A DNA stretch of 60,207 nucleotides from JACVRU01 sp040902725 (GTDB taxonomy: Bacteria; Actinomycetota; Thermoleophilia; Gaiellales; Gaiellaceae). Positions 24,545 to 33,800 of this stretch are shown in pieces. Every line of letters starts with the position of its first letter. The stretch's first letter is position 1. The notes beneath the pieces are model-generated. The model saw only the letters and a program-made list of their open reading frames with translations, was not told where the DNA came from and searched no databases. The translations under genes and the position numbers were made by a program. The stretch lies in assembly GCA_040902725.1 (NCBI GenBank), contig JBBDWU010000055.1, positions 1 through 60,207 of the forward strand, written 5' to 3'.

Positions 24545-24550
24545 GGACCC

Positions 24551-25795
24551 ATGGCGGTGACGGCGAAGCCGACGCTCGACGCCCACAAGCTCCGGGCGGA
24601 CTTCCCGATCTTCGAGCAGACCTTCCACGGCAAGCCGCTCGCCTTCCTCGACTCGGCGGTGACCGCGCAGAAGCCGCGCGCCGTCCTCGACGCGATGACG
24701 CACTTCTACGAGACCTCGTACACGAACGTCCACCGGGGCGTCTACCAGCTCTCCGAGCGGGCGACCGAGGCGTTCGAGGGCGCGCGCGAGAAGGTCTGCC
24801 GCTTCGTCAACGCGCCCTCGTCGCGCGAGGTGATCTTCACGCGCAACACGACCGAGGCGATCAACCTCGTCGCCTACGCGTGGGGCCTGAACAACCTCGG
24901 GCCGGGCGACCTCGTCGTCGTCACCGAGCTCGAGCACCACTCGAACTACGTGCCGTGGCAGTACATGGCGCGCAAGACCGGCGCGGGGTTCCGAATGATC
25001 CCGCTCGACGAGCACGGCGAGCTCAAGCTCGAGGCGCTGGACGAGCTCGCGGCCGAGGGCTCGGTCAAGGTCGTCGCCGGCAACCTCGTCTCCAACGCGC
25101 TCGGCACGGTCAATCCCGTCGATCGCCTGGCGGCCTGGGCGCACGAGCAGGGCGCGATCATGGTCGTGGACGCCGCGCAGGCGGTGCCGCACCTGGCCGT
25201 CGACGTGCAGGCGCTCGGCGCCGACTTCGTCGCCTTCTCCGCCCACAAGATGTGCGGCCCGAGCGCGGTCGGCGCCCTCTGGGGCCGCGCGGAGCTGCTC
25301 GAGTCGATGGAGCCGTTCCTGCTCGGCGGCCACATGATCCGCAAGGTCCGGCTCGAGGAGACGACCTGGGGCGACCTGCCGCACAAGTTCGAGGCCGGGA
25401 CGTCGCCGATCGCCGAGGCGGTGGGCTTCGGGGCAGCCGTCGACTACCTGAACGGGATCGGCCTCGACGCGATCCACGCGCACGAGCAGGACCTGACCGC
25501 GTACGCGCTCGAGCGCATGGCGGAGGTGCCGGGGACGACGTTCTACGGCCCGCCGGTCGAGCGCCGAGCGGGGATCGTCTCCTTCAACCTCGACGGCATC
25601 CACCCGCACGACGTGGCGCAGGTCCTCGATCTCGACGCCGTCGCCATCCGCGCCGGCCACCACTGCTGCCAGCCGCTGATGACGAAGCTCGGGGTGGCGG
25701 CGACCAACCGCGCCAGCTTCTACCTCTACACCGTGCCGGAGGAGATCGACCGGCTGGTGGAAGGCCTGCACAAGGCGCGCAAACTGCTCGGCTAG
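24551..25795 (+). CDS. sufS: Cysteine desulfurase SufS
   Basis: A 414-aa PLP enzyme that removes sulfur from cysteine for Fe-S assembly. The PLP Lys is in SAHKMCGP (Lys233), preceded by VVDAAQAVPH with the PLP-contacting Asp and His. The catalytic Cys is in RAGHHCCQPL (Cys372); most homologues have Ala after it, but here a second Cys (Cys373) follows. Group II features and the SufU gene 13 bp downstream show a SufS-SufU sulfur transfer pair as in Gram-positive bacteria. Confidence 0.95.
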   Translation: MAVTAKPTLDAHKLRADFPIFEQTFHGKPLAFLDSAVTAQKPRAVLDAMTHFYETSYTNVHRGVYQLSERATEAFEGAREKVCRFVNAPSSREVIFTRNTTEAINLVAYAWGLNNLGPGDLVVVTELEHHSNYVPWQYMARKTGAGFRMIPLDEHGELKLEALDELAAEGSVKVVAGNLVSNALGTVNPVDRLAAWAHEQGAIMVVDAAQAVPHLAVDVQALGADFVAFSAHKMCGPSAVGALWGRAELLESMEPFLLGGHMIRKVRLEETTWGDLPHKFEAGTSPIAEAVGFGAAVDYLNGIGLDAIHAHEQDLTAYALERMAEVPGTTFYGPPVERRAGIVSFNLDGIHPHDVAQVLDLDAVAIRAGHHCCQPLMTKLGVAATNRASFYLYTVPEEIDRLVEGLHKARKLLG

Positions 25796-25796
25796 C

Positions 25797-25802
25797 TACG
25801 CT
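25797..25802 (+). promoter_or_regulatory. Candidate leaderless promoter (TACGCT) of sufU
   Basis: TACGCT lies 6 nt before the GTG at 25809, in the 13-bp gap after sufS. It may supplement read-through from sufS. Confidence 0.35.
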
Positions 25803-25808
25803 CGACGC

Positions 25809-26231
25809 GTGACCTTCGACAGCCTCTATCGCGAGAACGTCCTCGACCACTACAAGAGCCCGCGCAACCGCGGGACGATCGAGGGTGCCGACGCGGTCGC
25901 GGAGGGGATGAACCCGCTCTGCGGCGACGAGGTGACGATCACCGTCGCCTTCGCGGACGACGGCGAGACGATCGCCGACGTCAAGTTCGAGGGCCGCGGC
26001 TGCGCGATCTCACAGGCGTCGACGTCGATGCTGACCGAGCTGGTCAAGGGCCGGCGGGTCGCGGAGGTCGCCGCGTTCGACCGCGACGAGCTGCTCGAGG
26101 AGGTCGGCATCCCGCTGACCCCCGTGCGGCTCAAGTGCGCGATCCTCGGGCTGCACACGCTGAAGGTCGCGCTCGCCAAGGCCACCGGCGCCACGCCGGA
26201 GGTCGGCGACGACGACCTCGACGTGCGCTGA
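25809..26231 (+). CDS. sufU: SufU sulfur acceptor / Zn-dependent sulfurtransferase
   Basis: A 140-aa IscU-fold protein. The three conserved Cys are in NPLCGDEVT, GCAISQAS and LKCAILGL, with Asp in CGD; in SufU these ligate Zn and accept persulfide from SufS. The opening YRENVLDHYKSPRNRG is typical. The insertion between the second and third Cys (about 18 residues) distinguishes SufU from IscU scaffold proteins. GTG start; its stop shares a base with the Rieske gene (TGATG). Confidence 0.94.
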   Translation: MTFDSLYRENVLDHYKSPRNRGTIEGADAVAEGMNPLCGDEVTITVAFADDGETIADVKFEGRGCAISQASTSMLTELVKGRRVAEVAAFDRDELLEEVGIPLTPVRLKCAILGLHTLKVALAKATGATPEVGDDDLDVR

Positions 26232-26551
26232 TGCCCCTCTACGAGGTCTGCCCGGTGGAGGAGCTTCCCCCCGGGTCGATGAAGATCGTCCCCGCCGGCG
26301 CGATCATCGTCGGCGTCTACAACTGCGACGGCAGCTTCTTCGCGCTCGAGGACCGCTGCTCGCACGACGACGGGCCGCTGGTCGAGGGCGACTGGGAGCC
26401 GGAGAACTGCGTCGTCGTCTGCCCGCGGCACGGGTCCAGCTTCGACCTCCGCACCGGGCGCCCGCTGTCGCTCCCGGCGTACGAGCCGGTCGAGACGTTT
26501 CCCGTCACGGTCGAGGACGGGGTCGTCAAGGTCGAGGTCGAGGTCGAATAG
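26231..26551 (+). CDS. Rieske-type [2Fe-2S] ferredoxin
   Basis: A 106-aa soluble protein with the Rieske cluster ligands in CSHDDG and CPRHGSSFD (two Cys, two His). It resembles the small non-haem ferredoxin components of dioxygenases and the Rieske proteins often encoded at the end of suf operons, where they may be electron donors or clients. ATG overlaps the sufU stop by one base. A run of Val-Glu repeats ends the protein. A structured non-coding stretch follows. Confidence 0.9.
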   Translation: MPLYEVCPVEELPPGSMKIVPAGAIIVGVYNCDGSFFALEDRCSHDDGPLVEGDWEPENCVVVCPRHGSSFDLRTGRPLSLPAYEPVETFPVTVEDGVVKVEVEVE

Positions 26552-26603
26552 CAGCCGCCCGGACCGCTATGTTCCGCAGACCGCGGAAAGGAGGTGGTCC
26601 GGC

Positions 26604-26648
26604 TTGAAGGAGACTTGCAGTACGGGCAGCGGAGGTGCCAGCGGGTAG
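26604..26648 (+). CDS. Possible 14-residue leader-type peptide
   Basis: TTG at 26604 follows AAAGGAGGTGGTCC (26587-26600), almost a full complement of the 16S rRNA 3' tail, at 3-9 nt spacing. The frame encodes 14 residues (KETCSTGSGGASG after the initiator) and stops at TAG. The Gly/Ser-rich peptide with one Cys matches no function I know. The very strong ribosome site argues that translation matters, possibly as a regulatory event. Confidence 0.4.
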   Translation: MKETCSTGSGGASG

Positions 26649-26739
26649 AGGCGCCGTCCCCGGGACCACCGGGAACCGCCTAGCCAGCGTGGGGGACGGG
26701 TAGCGCGTCTGCCAATCCACCGCTGGTAACCGAAGGCTC

Positions 26740-26765
26740 GAGGGGCCGGCTCCGTCCGGCCCCTC
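26740..26765. terminator. 10-bp GC-rich hairpin between convergent genes
   Basis: GAGGGGCCGG - CTCCGT - CCGGCCCCTC is a perfect 10-bp stem with a 6-nt loop, placed between the plus-strand suf unit and the minus-strand epimerase gene. T-runs are weak on both sides (CATTTCC after it), so it is a GC-rich, possibly bidirectional terminator. Confidence 0.6.
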
Positions 26766-26774
26766 GCCATTTCC

Positions 26775-27665
26775 TCAGCGAGCGGTCGCGCGGCGAATCT
26801 GATCGTCGAGCGGGACGAGCGGCAGCTTGAAGGTCTCGAGCGCCGGCCGCATGTCCGCCACGTGGTCGAGCGCGTCCAGCATCGTCAGGTCGTCGCGCGT
26901 GACGAGCGGGTTCGGCAGCAGCTCGAAGAGCCGGGCCTGCGCGCGCATGACCGGCATCGGCACGTGCAGGGTCGCCCGGCGCGCCCCCATGACGCGCCGA
27001 ATCCGGTCGTAGAGCTCGTTCCAGCTGACCGCGTCGGGCCCGCCGAGGTCGAACGTTCGGCCCACCGCGTCCGGATGACCGACCGCCTCGGCGAAGAAGT
27101 CGGCGACGTCCTCGACCCAGATCGGCTGGATCCGTCCCTCGCCGGAGCCGATGATCGGCGTCACCGGCGACCAGCGGACGGTGCGGACGAACGTCGGCAG
27201 CACACCGCCGTCCCGGCCGAACACGAAGGTCGGCCTGAAGATCACGTAGGGGATCCCGGAGCCGCTCACCGCCTGCTCCATCGCCCACTTCGCCCCGTAG
27301 TACGGCGTCAGGTCCTTCGTCGCCTCGCCCACGCCCGAGGCGCTCATGTGCAGGAAGCGGGCGACGCCCTCCGCGCTCGCCGCGTCCGCGAGCGCCCGCG
27401 TCCCCAGCGTCATCACCTCGTCGAACTCCCGTCGGCTCCCCGTCCGGATCGAGACCAGGTGGACGACGGTGTCGCAACCGGCCACCGCCGGCCGCACCGT
27501 TTCGGGCTGCCGCAGGTCGCCGACGGCGAGCTCGCAGCCCCACGCCTCGAGCTGCGCCCCGCGCCGCCGCTCCCGGACGAGCGCGCGCACGGGCAGGTCG
27601 CGCTCGCGCAGTGCGCGCACCACCTTCGGGCCGACGAAGCCCGTCCCCCCGGTGACGAGGATCAC
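26775..27665 (-). CDS. NAD(P)-binding SDR protein (NDUFA9-like atypical SDR)
   Basis: A 296-aa Rossmann-fold protein. Nucleotide motif GGTGFVGPKV at the N-terminus, later DTVVHLVSI, YYGAKW (Tyr-x3-Lys) and RPTFVFGRDGG. This pattern is the atypical SDR subgroup containing complex I subunit NDUFA9 and related quinone- or lipid-linked proteins; substrate is not predictable. GTG start at 27665 overlaps the dcd stop by 4 nt (GTGA), so the two are co-transcribed. Confidence 0.85.
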   Translation of the reverse strand: MILVTGGTGFVGPKVVRALRERDLPVRALVRERRRGAQLEAWGCELAVGDLRQPETVRPAVAGCDTVVHLVSIRTGSRREFDEVMTLGTRALADAASAEGVARFLHMSASGVGEATKDLTPYYGAKWAMEQAVSGSGIPYVIFRPTFVFGRDGGVLPTFVRTVRWSPVTPIIGSGEGRIQPIWVEDVADFFAEAVGHPDAVGRTFDLGGPDAVSWNELYDRIRRVMGARRATLHVPMPVMRAQARLFELLPNPLVTRDDLTMLDALDHVADMRPALETFKLPLVPLDDQIRRATAR

Positions 27666-28237
27666 TTGCCCGGATCCTCGAAGTTCTGCCAGTAGCGGCT
27701 CGGCACGGGGCCCTTCTGCCCCTGGTACTTGGAGCCGACTCCTCCGCTGCCGTACGGCCGCTCGGCCGGCTCGGTGAGCTGGACGAAGGAGACCTGGCCG
27801 ATCCTCATCCCCGGATAGATCGTGATCGGGAGGTTCGAGACGTTCGAGAGCTCGAGCGTGACCTGCCCGTCCCAGCCCGGGTCGATGAAGCCGGCGGTCG
27901 AGTGGATCAGGAGGCCAAGGCGCCCCAGCGAGCTCTTCCCCTCGAGGCGGGCGACGAGGTCGTCCGGCAGCCGGATCCGCTCGAGCGTCGAGCCGAGCAC
28001 GAACTCCCCCGGATGGAGGATGAAGGCGGTGTCGAGCTCGACCTCGACCAGCTCCGTGAGGTCCTCCATCTGCTGCTTCACGTCGATGAACGGGTAGCGA
28101 GCGTTGTGGAAGACGCGGAAGAAGCGGTCGGCGCGGACGTCGACGCTCGACGGTTGGATCAGCGCCTCGTCGAAGGGGTCGATCTCGATCCGGCCCTCCG
28201 CCAGTTGCCGCCTGATCGTCCGGTCGGAGAGGACCAT
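27662..28237 (-). CDS. dcd: dCTP deaminase (probably bifunctional deaminase/dUTPase)
   Basis: A 191-aa enzyme of pyrimidine deoxynucleotide synthesis that makes dUTP, or dUMP directly, from dCTP. Signatures: MVLSDRTIRRQL, IQPSSVDVRAD, LEGKSSLGRLGLLIHSTAGF (quoted up to 20) with the catalytic Glu of the later WDGQVTLELSN, and the C-terminal YQGQKGPVPSRYW loop. Length and residues match the actinobacterial/archaeal bifunctional type rather than the enterobacterial form. ATG start with a TAGAAT box 6 nt upstream. Confidence 0.95.
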   Translation of the reverse strand: MVLSDRTIRRQLAEGRIEIDPFDEALIQPSSVDVRADRFFRVFHNARYPFIDVKQQMEDLTELVEVELDTAFILHPGEFVLGSTLERIRLPDDLVARLEGKSSLGRLGLLIHSTAGFIDPGWDGQVTLELSNVSNLPITIYPGMRIGQVSFVQLTEPAERPYGSGGVGSKYQGQKGPVPSRYWQNFEDPGK

Positions 28238-28243
28238 CAGGGG

Positions 28244-28249
28244 ATTCTA
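28244..28249 (-). promoter_or_regulatory. Candidate leaderless promoter (TAGAAT) of dcd
   Basis: On the minus strand TAGAAT is 6 nt before the dcd ATG; the intervening CCCCTG offers no ribosome binding site. Confidence 0.45.
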
Positions 28250-28307
28250 CGAGGACCCTGCCGCGTGTACCGATTGGCACGTTTTGCGCTAGGGTCCACG
28301 CCCCCCG

Positions 28308-29498
28308 ATGGTCCTCCAGCCCGTCGATCGGAGAGCGCACGCGCGCGAGCGTAGGCGCAGGCAGCGTCGCGCCCGTCGCGTACGCCGCCTCGGCACGCTG
28401 TTCGTCGTCGCCGGGCTCGCAGTCGCGGGCGCCACCTACGCGCTTCGGGACGACGGGGACAAGCCCGCGCCGATCGAGCCCGCGGCGGTTGCCGACCCCT
28501 CGGGCGCGCCCGCGCGGGTCAATCCCCTGGCGCCGCGCCCGGCGCCGCTCGAGATGCGCGGCGTCCACGTGACCATGGCGCTCGCCTCGCTCCCCGGGAA
28601 GCTCACGGAGTACGCGTCGATGCAGGGCCTGAACACGATCCAGCTCGACCTCAAGGATGAGAACGGCGACGTCGCCTGGCCCTTCGCGGAGGTGCCGCTC
28701 GCGCGCGAGATCGGCGCTGCGAAGCCGTATTACCGGCCCAAGCAGGCTGCTCTGCTCGCCCGCAAGCACGGCGTCTACCTTATCGGCCGCATCGTCTGCT
28801 TCGAAGACCCGGCGCTCTCCGTCGCGCAGCCGGAGCGGGCAATCCAGCGCTCGGACGGCTCGGTCTGGACGAACGACGCCGGCCTCGGCTGGCTCGACCC
28901 GTACAACCGCGCCAACTGGGAGTACATCCTCGACGTCGCCGTCGCCGGCGCGAAGTCCGGCTTCGACGAGATCCAGTTCGACTACATCCGCTTCCCGACC
29001 GACGGCGACACCAGCGGCATCGTCTATCCCGCCAACGACGGGACGTCCATGGGCTGGACGATCGCCCAGTTCGCGCAGTACGCCTCGGAGCGCCTGAAGC
29101 CGCTCGGCGTGCGCGTGTCGGCCGACGTCTTCGGCCTCTCGGCGACGCGGAACCTCGGCATCGGCCAGTTCCCGCGCCGAATCGCTCGCTACGTGGACGT
29201 GATCTATCCGATGGTCTACCCGTCCCACTACGTGCCGGGCGAGTACGGCATCGACGATCCGAACGCCGTTCCCGGCCAGGTGGTGGCGGCGTCGCTGGCC
29301 GACTTCAAGCGCGAGCTGCGCGGGACGAAGGCCAAGATCATCCCCTGGCTCCAGGACTTCTCGTACGGAAGCACCTATACGGCGGACGACGTCAAGGTGC
29401 AGATCGACGCGGCGCGGCGCGCCGGCAGCCCCGGCTTCCTGCTCTGGAACGCCGGCGGCATCTACACCGAGGAAGCGCTCACGTACGACTCGGAATAG
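28308..29498 (+). CDS. Membrane-anchored DUF4015 putative glycoside hydrolase
   Basis: A 396-aa protein: Arg-rich cytoplasmic tail, one helix (LFVVAGLAVAGATYAL, about 32-47), a Pro-rich linker and a TIM-barrel domain. The barrel has RGVHVTM, NTIQLDLKDENG, GVYLIGRIVCFED, GFDEIQFDYIRFPTDG, YVDVIYPMVYPSHY and the final SPGFLLWNAG, diagnostic of DUF4015, related to GH13-like YngK/GH-A folds. The Asp in FDYIRFPTDG is a likely catalytic acid. It probably acts on cell-surface or envelope glycans. It is divergent from dcd, with a TAGGGT box 12 nt upstream of the ATG. Confidence 0.82.
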   Translation: MVLQPVDRRAHARERRRRQRRARRVRRLGTLFVVAGLAVAGATYALRDDGDKPAPIEPAAVADPSGAPARVNPLAPRPAPLEMRGVHVTMALASLPGKLTEYASMQGLNTIQLDLKDENGDVAWPFAEVPLAREIGAAKPYYRPKQAALLARKHGVYLIGRIVCFEDPALSVAQPERAIQRSDGSVWTNDAGLGWLDPYNRANWEYILDVAVAGAKSGFDEIQFDYIRFPTDGDTSGIVYPANDGTSMGWTIAQFAQYASERLKPLGVRVSADVFGLSATRNLGIGQFPRRIARYVDVIYPMVYPSHYVPGEYGIDDPNAVPGQVVAASLADFKRELRGTKAKIIPWLQDFSYGSTYTADDVKVQIDAARRAGSPGFLLWNAGGIYTEEALTYDSE

Positions 29499-29514
29499 CG
29501 GCCGCCTCGTCCGC

Positions 29515-29520
29515 TATCGT
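29515..29520 (+). promoter_or_regulatory. Candidate leaderless promoter (TATCGT) of gabT
   Basis: TATCGT lies 7 nt before the ATG at 29528, with no ribosome binding site in between (CCTCGCG). Confidence 0.45.
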
Positions 29521-29527
29521 CCTCGCG

Positions 29528-30853
29528 ATGGCGACGACCCGCTCCATCGAGCTGCGGACCGCGCTGCCGGGCCCGGGCTCGCAGGCGATCATCGACCGCA
29601 AGGAGCGCGTCATCGCCGGCCCGCTGTCGCTGACCTTCCCGATCGTGATCGAGGAGGGAAGCGGCGCCACGCTCACCGACGTCGACGGCAACACGTTCCT
29701 CGACTTCACCGGCGGCGTGGGTTGCCTGAACGTCGGCCACTCCCACCCGAGAGTGGTCGCGGCCGCCCAGGAGCAGCTCGAGCGCTACGGCCACACCGAC
29801 TTCACGATCGTCCCCTACGAGCCCTATGTGGTGCTCGCCGAGCGGCTGATCGAGCTGTCCCCGTTCACCGGCCCCGCGAAGGCCGCCTTCTTCAACGCGG
29901 GCACCGAGGCGGTCGAGAACGCGATCAAGTTCGCGCGCTCCTACACGGGCCGGCCAGCCGTCATCTGCTTCGAGGGAGCGTTCCACGGGCGCACGCTGCT
30001 GTCCATGACGATGACCTCGAAGACGCACCCGTACAAGGCCGGGCTCGGGCCGTTCGCGCCCGAGGTCTACCGCGTCCCCTTCGCGGGCGACTACCGCGGG
30101 CCGTCGGCCGCGGACGCGCTCGCCGCGCTCGAGCGAGCGCTCACGACGCAGGTGGCCGCGGAGCACGTCGCCGCGCTCGTGATCGAGCCGGTGCAGGGCG
30201 AGGGCGGCTTCGTCGTCGCGCCGCAGGAGTTCATGGAGGGGGTGCGCCGCATTTGCGACGAGCACGGGATCGTCCTCGTCGTCGACGAGGTGCAGACCGG
30301 CTTCGGGCGCACGGGCAAGCTCTTCGCGATCGAGCACTACGGGATCGAGCCCGACCTGATGACCGTCGCCAAGTCGATTGCCGCCGGGCTGCCGCTCTCG
30401 GGCGTGATCGGCAAGGCGGAGATCATGGACGCCCCGGCCGACTCCGCGATCGGGGGCACCTACGTGGGCAATCCCGTCGCGCAGGCGGCGGCGCTGGCGG
30501 TGCTCGACGTGATCGAGGACGAAGGGCTGGTGGAGCGCGCGGCCGAGCTTGGGGAGCGGTTGCGGGGCCGGATGGAGGCCTGGCAGGAGCGCTTCCCGCA
30601 GATCGGCGACGTCCGCGGCCTCGGCGCGATGCTCGCGATCGAGCTCGTGCGCGACCCGGCCACGAAGGAGCCGGCACCCGAGCTCGCCTCCGCGGTCGCC
30701 CAGGCGGCCTTCGAGCGCGGCCTGCTCCTGCTCAAGTCGGGGATCTACTCGAACTGCATCCGCGTGCTCGTCCCGCTCGTGATCGCTGACGCCCAGGTCG
30801 ACGAGGCACTCGCCGTCTGGGAAGAGTCGCTCGAAGCGGTTCTCGGCACTTAG
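29528..30853 (+). CDS. gabT: 4-aminobutyrate aminotransferase
   Basis: A 441-aa class III PLP aminotransferase. It has FLDFTGGVGCLNVGHSHPRV, the phosphate-binding NAGTEAVENAIK, FHGRTLLSMTMT, VIEPVQGEGGF, the PLP Asp in LVVDEVQTGFGRTG and the PLP Lys in MTVAKSIAAGLPLSGV. The spacing and the GGTYVGNPVA block fit GABA/5-aminovalerate aminotransferases, giving succinate semialdehyde. No gabD is adjacent. Monocistronic appearance between its own promoter and the downstream cyclase gene. Confidence 0.9.
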   Translation: MATTRSIELRTALPGPGSQAIIDRKERVIAGPLSLTFPIVIEEGSGATLTDVDGNTFLDFTGGVGCLNVGHSHPRVVAAAQEQLERYGHTDFTIVPYEPYVVLAERLIELSPFTGPAKAAFFNAGTEAVENAIKFARSYTGRPAVICFEGAFHGRTLLSMTMTSKTHPYKAGLGPFAPEVYRVPFAGDYRGPSAADALAALERALTTQVAAEHVAALVIEPVQGEGGFVVAPQEFMEGVRRICDEHGIVLVVDEVQTGFGRTGKLFAIEHYGIEPDLMTVAKSIAAGLPLSGVIGKAEIMDAPADSAIGGTYVGNPVAQAAALAVLDVIEDEGLVERAAELGERLRGRMEAWQERFPQIGDVRGLGAMLAIELVRDPATKEPAPELASAVAQAAFERGLLLLKSGIYSNCIRVLVPLVIADAQVDEALAVWEESLEAVLGT

Positions 30854-30881
30854 CTAGGTTCGGCGGCACTCCTCCGCCACA

Positions 30882-33800
30882 ATGGGCGGCATGGTCTGTT
30901 CCAGCTGCGGCTCGACGCTCCCGGAGGACGCCCGGTTCTGTCCGTCCTGCGGGACAGCTGCCGGCGCTCCCGCTGAGCCCGCCGGGGAGCGGAAGCTCGC
31001 GACAGTCCTCTTCGCCGACCTCGTCGGCTCGACCGAGCTCGGTGGTGCCCAGGATCCCGAGCGGACGCGAGCGATGCTCGACCGCTTCTACGACGCCATG
31101 GCGGCCGAGATCAGCCGCGCCGGCGGCACGGTCGAGAAGTTCGTGGGCGACGCGGTGATGGCCGTGTTCGGCGCGCCGGCCGCGCAGGAGGACCATGCGG
31201 AGCGGGCGCTGCATGCCGCGCTGTCGATGCGTCGCCGCCTCGAGGAGCTGTTCGACGGCGCCCTGGAGATACGCATCGGCGTCAACACCGGCGAGGTCGT
31301 CGTCGGCCGCGCCCGCGAGGGCAGCTCCTTCGTCACCGGAGACGCCGTCAACGTCTGCGCCCGGCTCGAGCAGAACGTGGAACCGGGCCAGATCCTGGTC
31401 GGGGAGCGCACCGCCAGCCTCGTCCGGGGAGCCTTCGAATTCGATCAGCCCGGCGTGATCGAGGCAAAGGGCAAGGACGGCGGCGTGGCCTGCCGCCGGC
31501 TCGTACGCGCGCTGACGTTGATGCGGCCTCGCGGCGTGGGCGGGCTGAAGCGAGTGTTCATCGGGCGCGACACGGAACTGGAGCTGCTCGAGACCACGTT
31601 CCGCCGAGTCGTCGAAGCCGGCGAGCCGCACCTGGTCACGCTCATGGGCGACGCTGGCATCGGCAAGACGCGCCTCGTCCGAGAGCTCTGGGACCGGCTC
31701 GGCGGCCAGTCCGAGGAGCCGCTCCGGCGCACGGGCCGCTGCCTCCCCTACGGCCAGGCGATCACCTACTGGCCGCTGGCCGAGATCCTTAAGGAGCACC
31801 TCGGCATCCTCGAGAGCGACGCGCCCGAAGTCGTCCGCGCGAGGCTCGACGGCCGCGAGATGCTGGGCCTGACGCTGGGTCTCGACCCCTCGGAAGACAT
31901 TCACCCCCTGGCGGCGCGCGACCGGCTGCACGACGCGTGGGTCGACTTCCTTGCCGAGCTGGGCGCGGAGCGTCCCGTCGTGGTGCTCGTCGAGGACATT
32001 CACTGGGCGGAAGAGCCGCTCCTCGACCTCCTCGAGCGGCTCGCGCGGGACGTCCAGGCGCCGCTGCTGCTGATCGGCACAGCGCGGCCGGAGCTGCTCG
32101 AGAGCCGCCCCGCATGGGGTGGCGGCCGTCGCAACGCCTCGCTGCTCTGGCTCGAGCCGCTCTCGCCCGACGAGGCGACGCGGCTGGTCGAGGAGGAGCT
32201 GGCGGGCGCGCTGCCTGAGCACCTCAGGAACCTCGTCGTCGAGCAGGCGGAGGGCAACCCTTTCTACGCGGAGGAGCTGATCGGGACGCTTGTCGACCAG
32301 GGCGTGCTCGTCCAGGACAACGGCGGCTGGCGCGCCAACGAGCTACCCGCCGACTTTACGGTGCCCGACTCGGTCCACGCCGTGCTCGCCGCTCGCATCG
32401 ACCTGTTGCCGCCGGTCGAGAAGTCCGCCCTCCAGGCCGCGGCCGTGATCGGCAGGGTGTTCTGGGAGGGCCCGGTGCGGGAGCTGCTCGAGGGAGCGGA
32501 GCCGGACTTCGCGCTGCTCGAGGACCGCGACTTCATCCGCCGCCGGCCTGGCTCGTCCATGGCGGGTGAGCGGGAGCATGCGATCAAGCACGCGCTCACG
32601 CGGGAGGTCGCCTACGAGAGCCTCCCGAAGGCGAAACGCGCGCGCTTGCACGCGGCCTTCGCCGACTGGCTCGAGCGCGCCGTCGAGGCGCGCGAGGAGG
32701 TCGCGCCACTGCTCGCTCACCATTACGCCGAGGCCGTGCGGACCGAGGACGCGGACCTCGCCTGGACGGGCGAGGAGGACGAGCTCGCGCGTCTGCGCGC
32801 CAAGGCAGCCGACTGGCTACGCCGCGCAGGCGAGCTCGCCATCGCACGCTTCGACCTCGACGGCGCGATCCAGCTCTCTGAGCGCGCCCTCGAGGTCGAG
32901 GACGACGGGCCCACGAGGGCCGAGCTCTGGCGCACGATCGGGCGGGCTCATGCCATGCGTTACGAGGGCGAGGCGTTCTGGGCGGCGATGCAGAAGTCGC
33001 TCGACGTCTGCTACGACCGCGCTACCTGCGCCGACACGTACAGCCAGCTGGCGTTCCAGACGGTGATGCGGATGGGGATGTGGCCGCAGAAGCCGGAGCT
33101 CGAGCGGGTGAAGGGCTGGGTCGAGAGCGCGATCCAGATGGCACCGGCCGGAAGTCACGCCCAGGCGCGCGCGCTCACCGCGCAGGCCTTGATCTCGGCG
33201 GAGGACGAGGACGCGGCGCGGGAGGCGGTCGCGGTGGCGGACCGCCTGGGAGATCCCGAGCTTCGGTCCTACGCGTTCGAAGCGCGGTCGGCGGCCGCCA
33301 TGCACAACGGGGCGTACGAGGACGCGTGGCGATGGGCGCTGCGCCGCTTCGAGCTGCTCGACGAGATCGACGACCCCGACCACCTGATGGACATGCGGGA
33401 GGGCTCGATCCCGACGGCTCTCGCCACGCGGCGGGTCGAGGAATCGCGGCGGCTCGCGCTTGCCGCGGACGAGCTCTCGCTGAAGCTCTCGACGCACCAC
33501 CGCGTGCACGGCGTTTCCCTGCGGCTCGAGGTCGAGGAGGTGGCCGGCGGGTGGGACACGATCCGCGTCCTGACGGCCAGGATGGAGGAGGCCGTCTTCG
33601 CCAACCTCGACACGCCGTGCGTCCGGAACCAGCGCTCCCTGCTCATCTGCGCGGCCGCAAGCATGGAAGCGGGCGACGCCGCCGAGGCCGACCGCCTCGA
33701 GCGGACGGCCGAGGAGCTGGGGATGCAGGGCTACGACTTTCTCTTCGACCCGCCGCGAATGCGGCTGGCCATGCTCCGCGGGAACCTCGACCGGGTCGGC

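Larger units (their letters stand above)
26581..26765 (+). ncRNA. Candidate structured RNA with mini-ORF and sequestered ribosome binding site
   Basis: The 223-bp gap between the Rieske gene and the convergent epimerase gene is unusually structured. GGTGGTCC (26593-26600, part of an extended Shine-Dalgarno AAAGGAGGTGGTCC) is perfectly complementary to GGACCACC (26663-26670). CCGTCCCC (26654-26661) pairs with GGGGACGG (26692-26699). CCAGCG occurs twice (26638-26643, 26684-26689) and either copy can pair with CGCTGG (26721-26726), allowing alternative folds. A 10-bp hairpin closes the element. It could be a cis-regulator, a dual-function RNA or a 3' UTR element. I do not recognise an established class. 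Confidence 0.45.

Noticed and set aside
22196..25771. 1191-codon open frame on the minus strand
   Set aside because: It is antisense to the P-type ATPase and sufS genes, Arg/Glu/Asp-rich and low-complexity, with no domain pattern. It is an artefact of high GC.
26585..26606. Sequence nearly identical to the reverse complement of the 16S rRNA 3' end
   Set aside because: The match is confined to AAAGGAGGTGGTCC and does not extend into rRNA sequence. It is a strong Shine-Dalgarno, not an rRNA fragment.
26650..26740. Possible cobalamin or other known riboswitch
   Set aside because: I could not find the conserved boxes of cobalamin, SAM, TPP, FMN or glycine riboswitches, and no metabolite gene follows on the plus strand.
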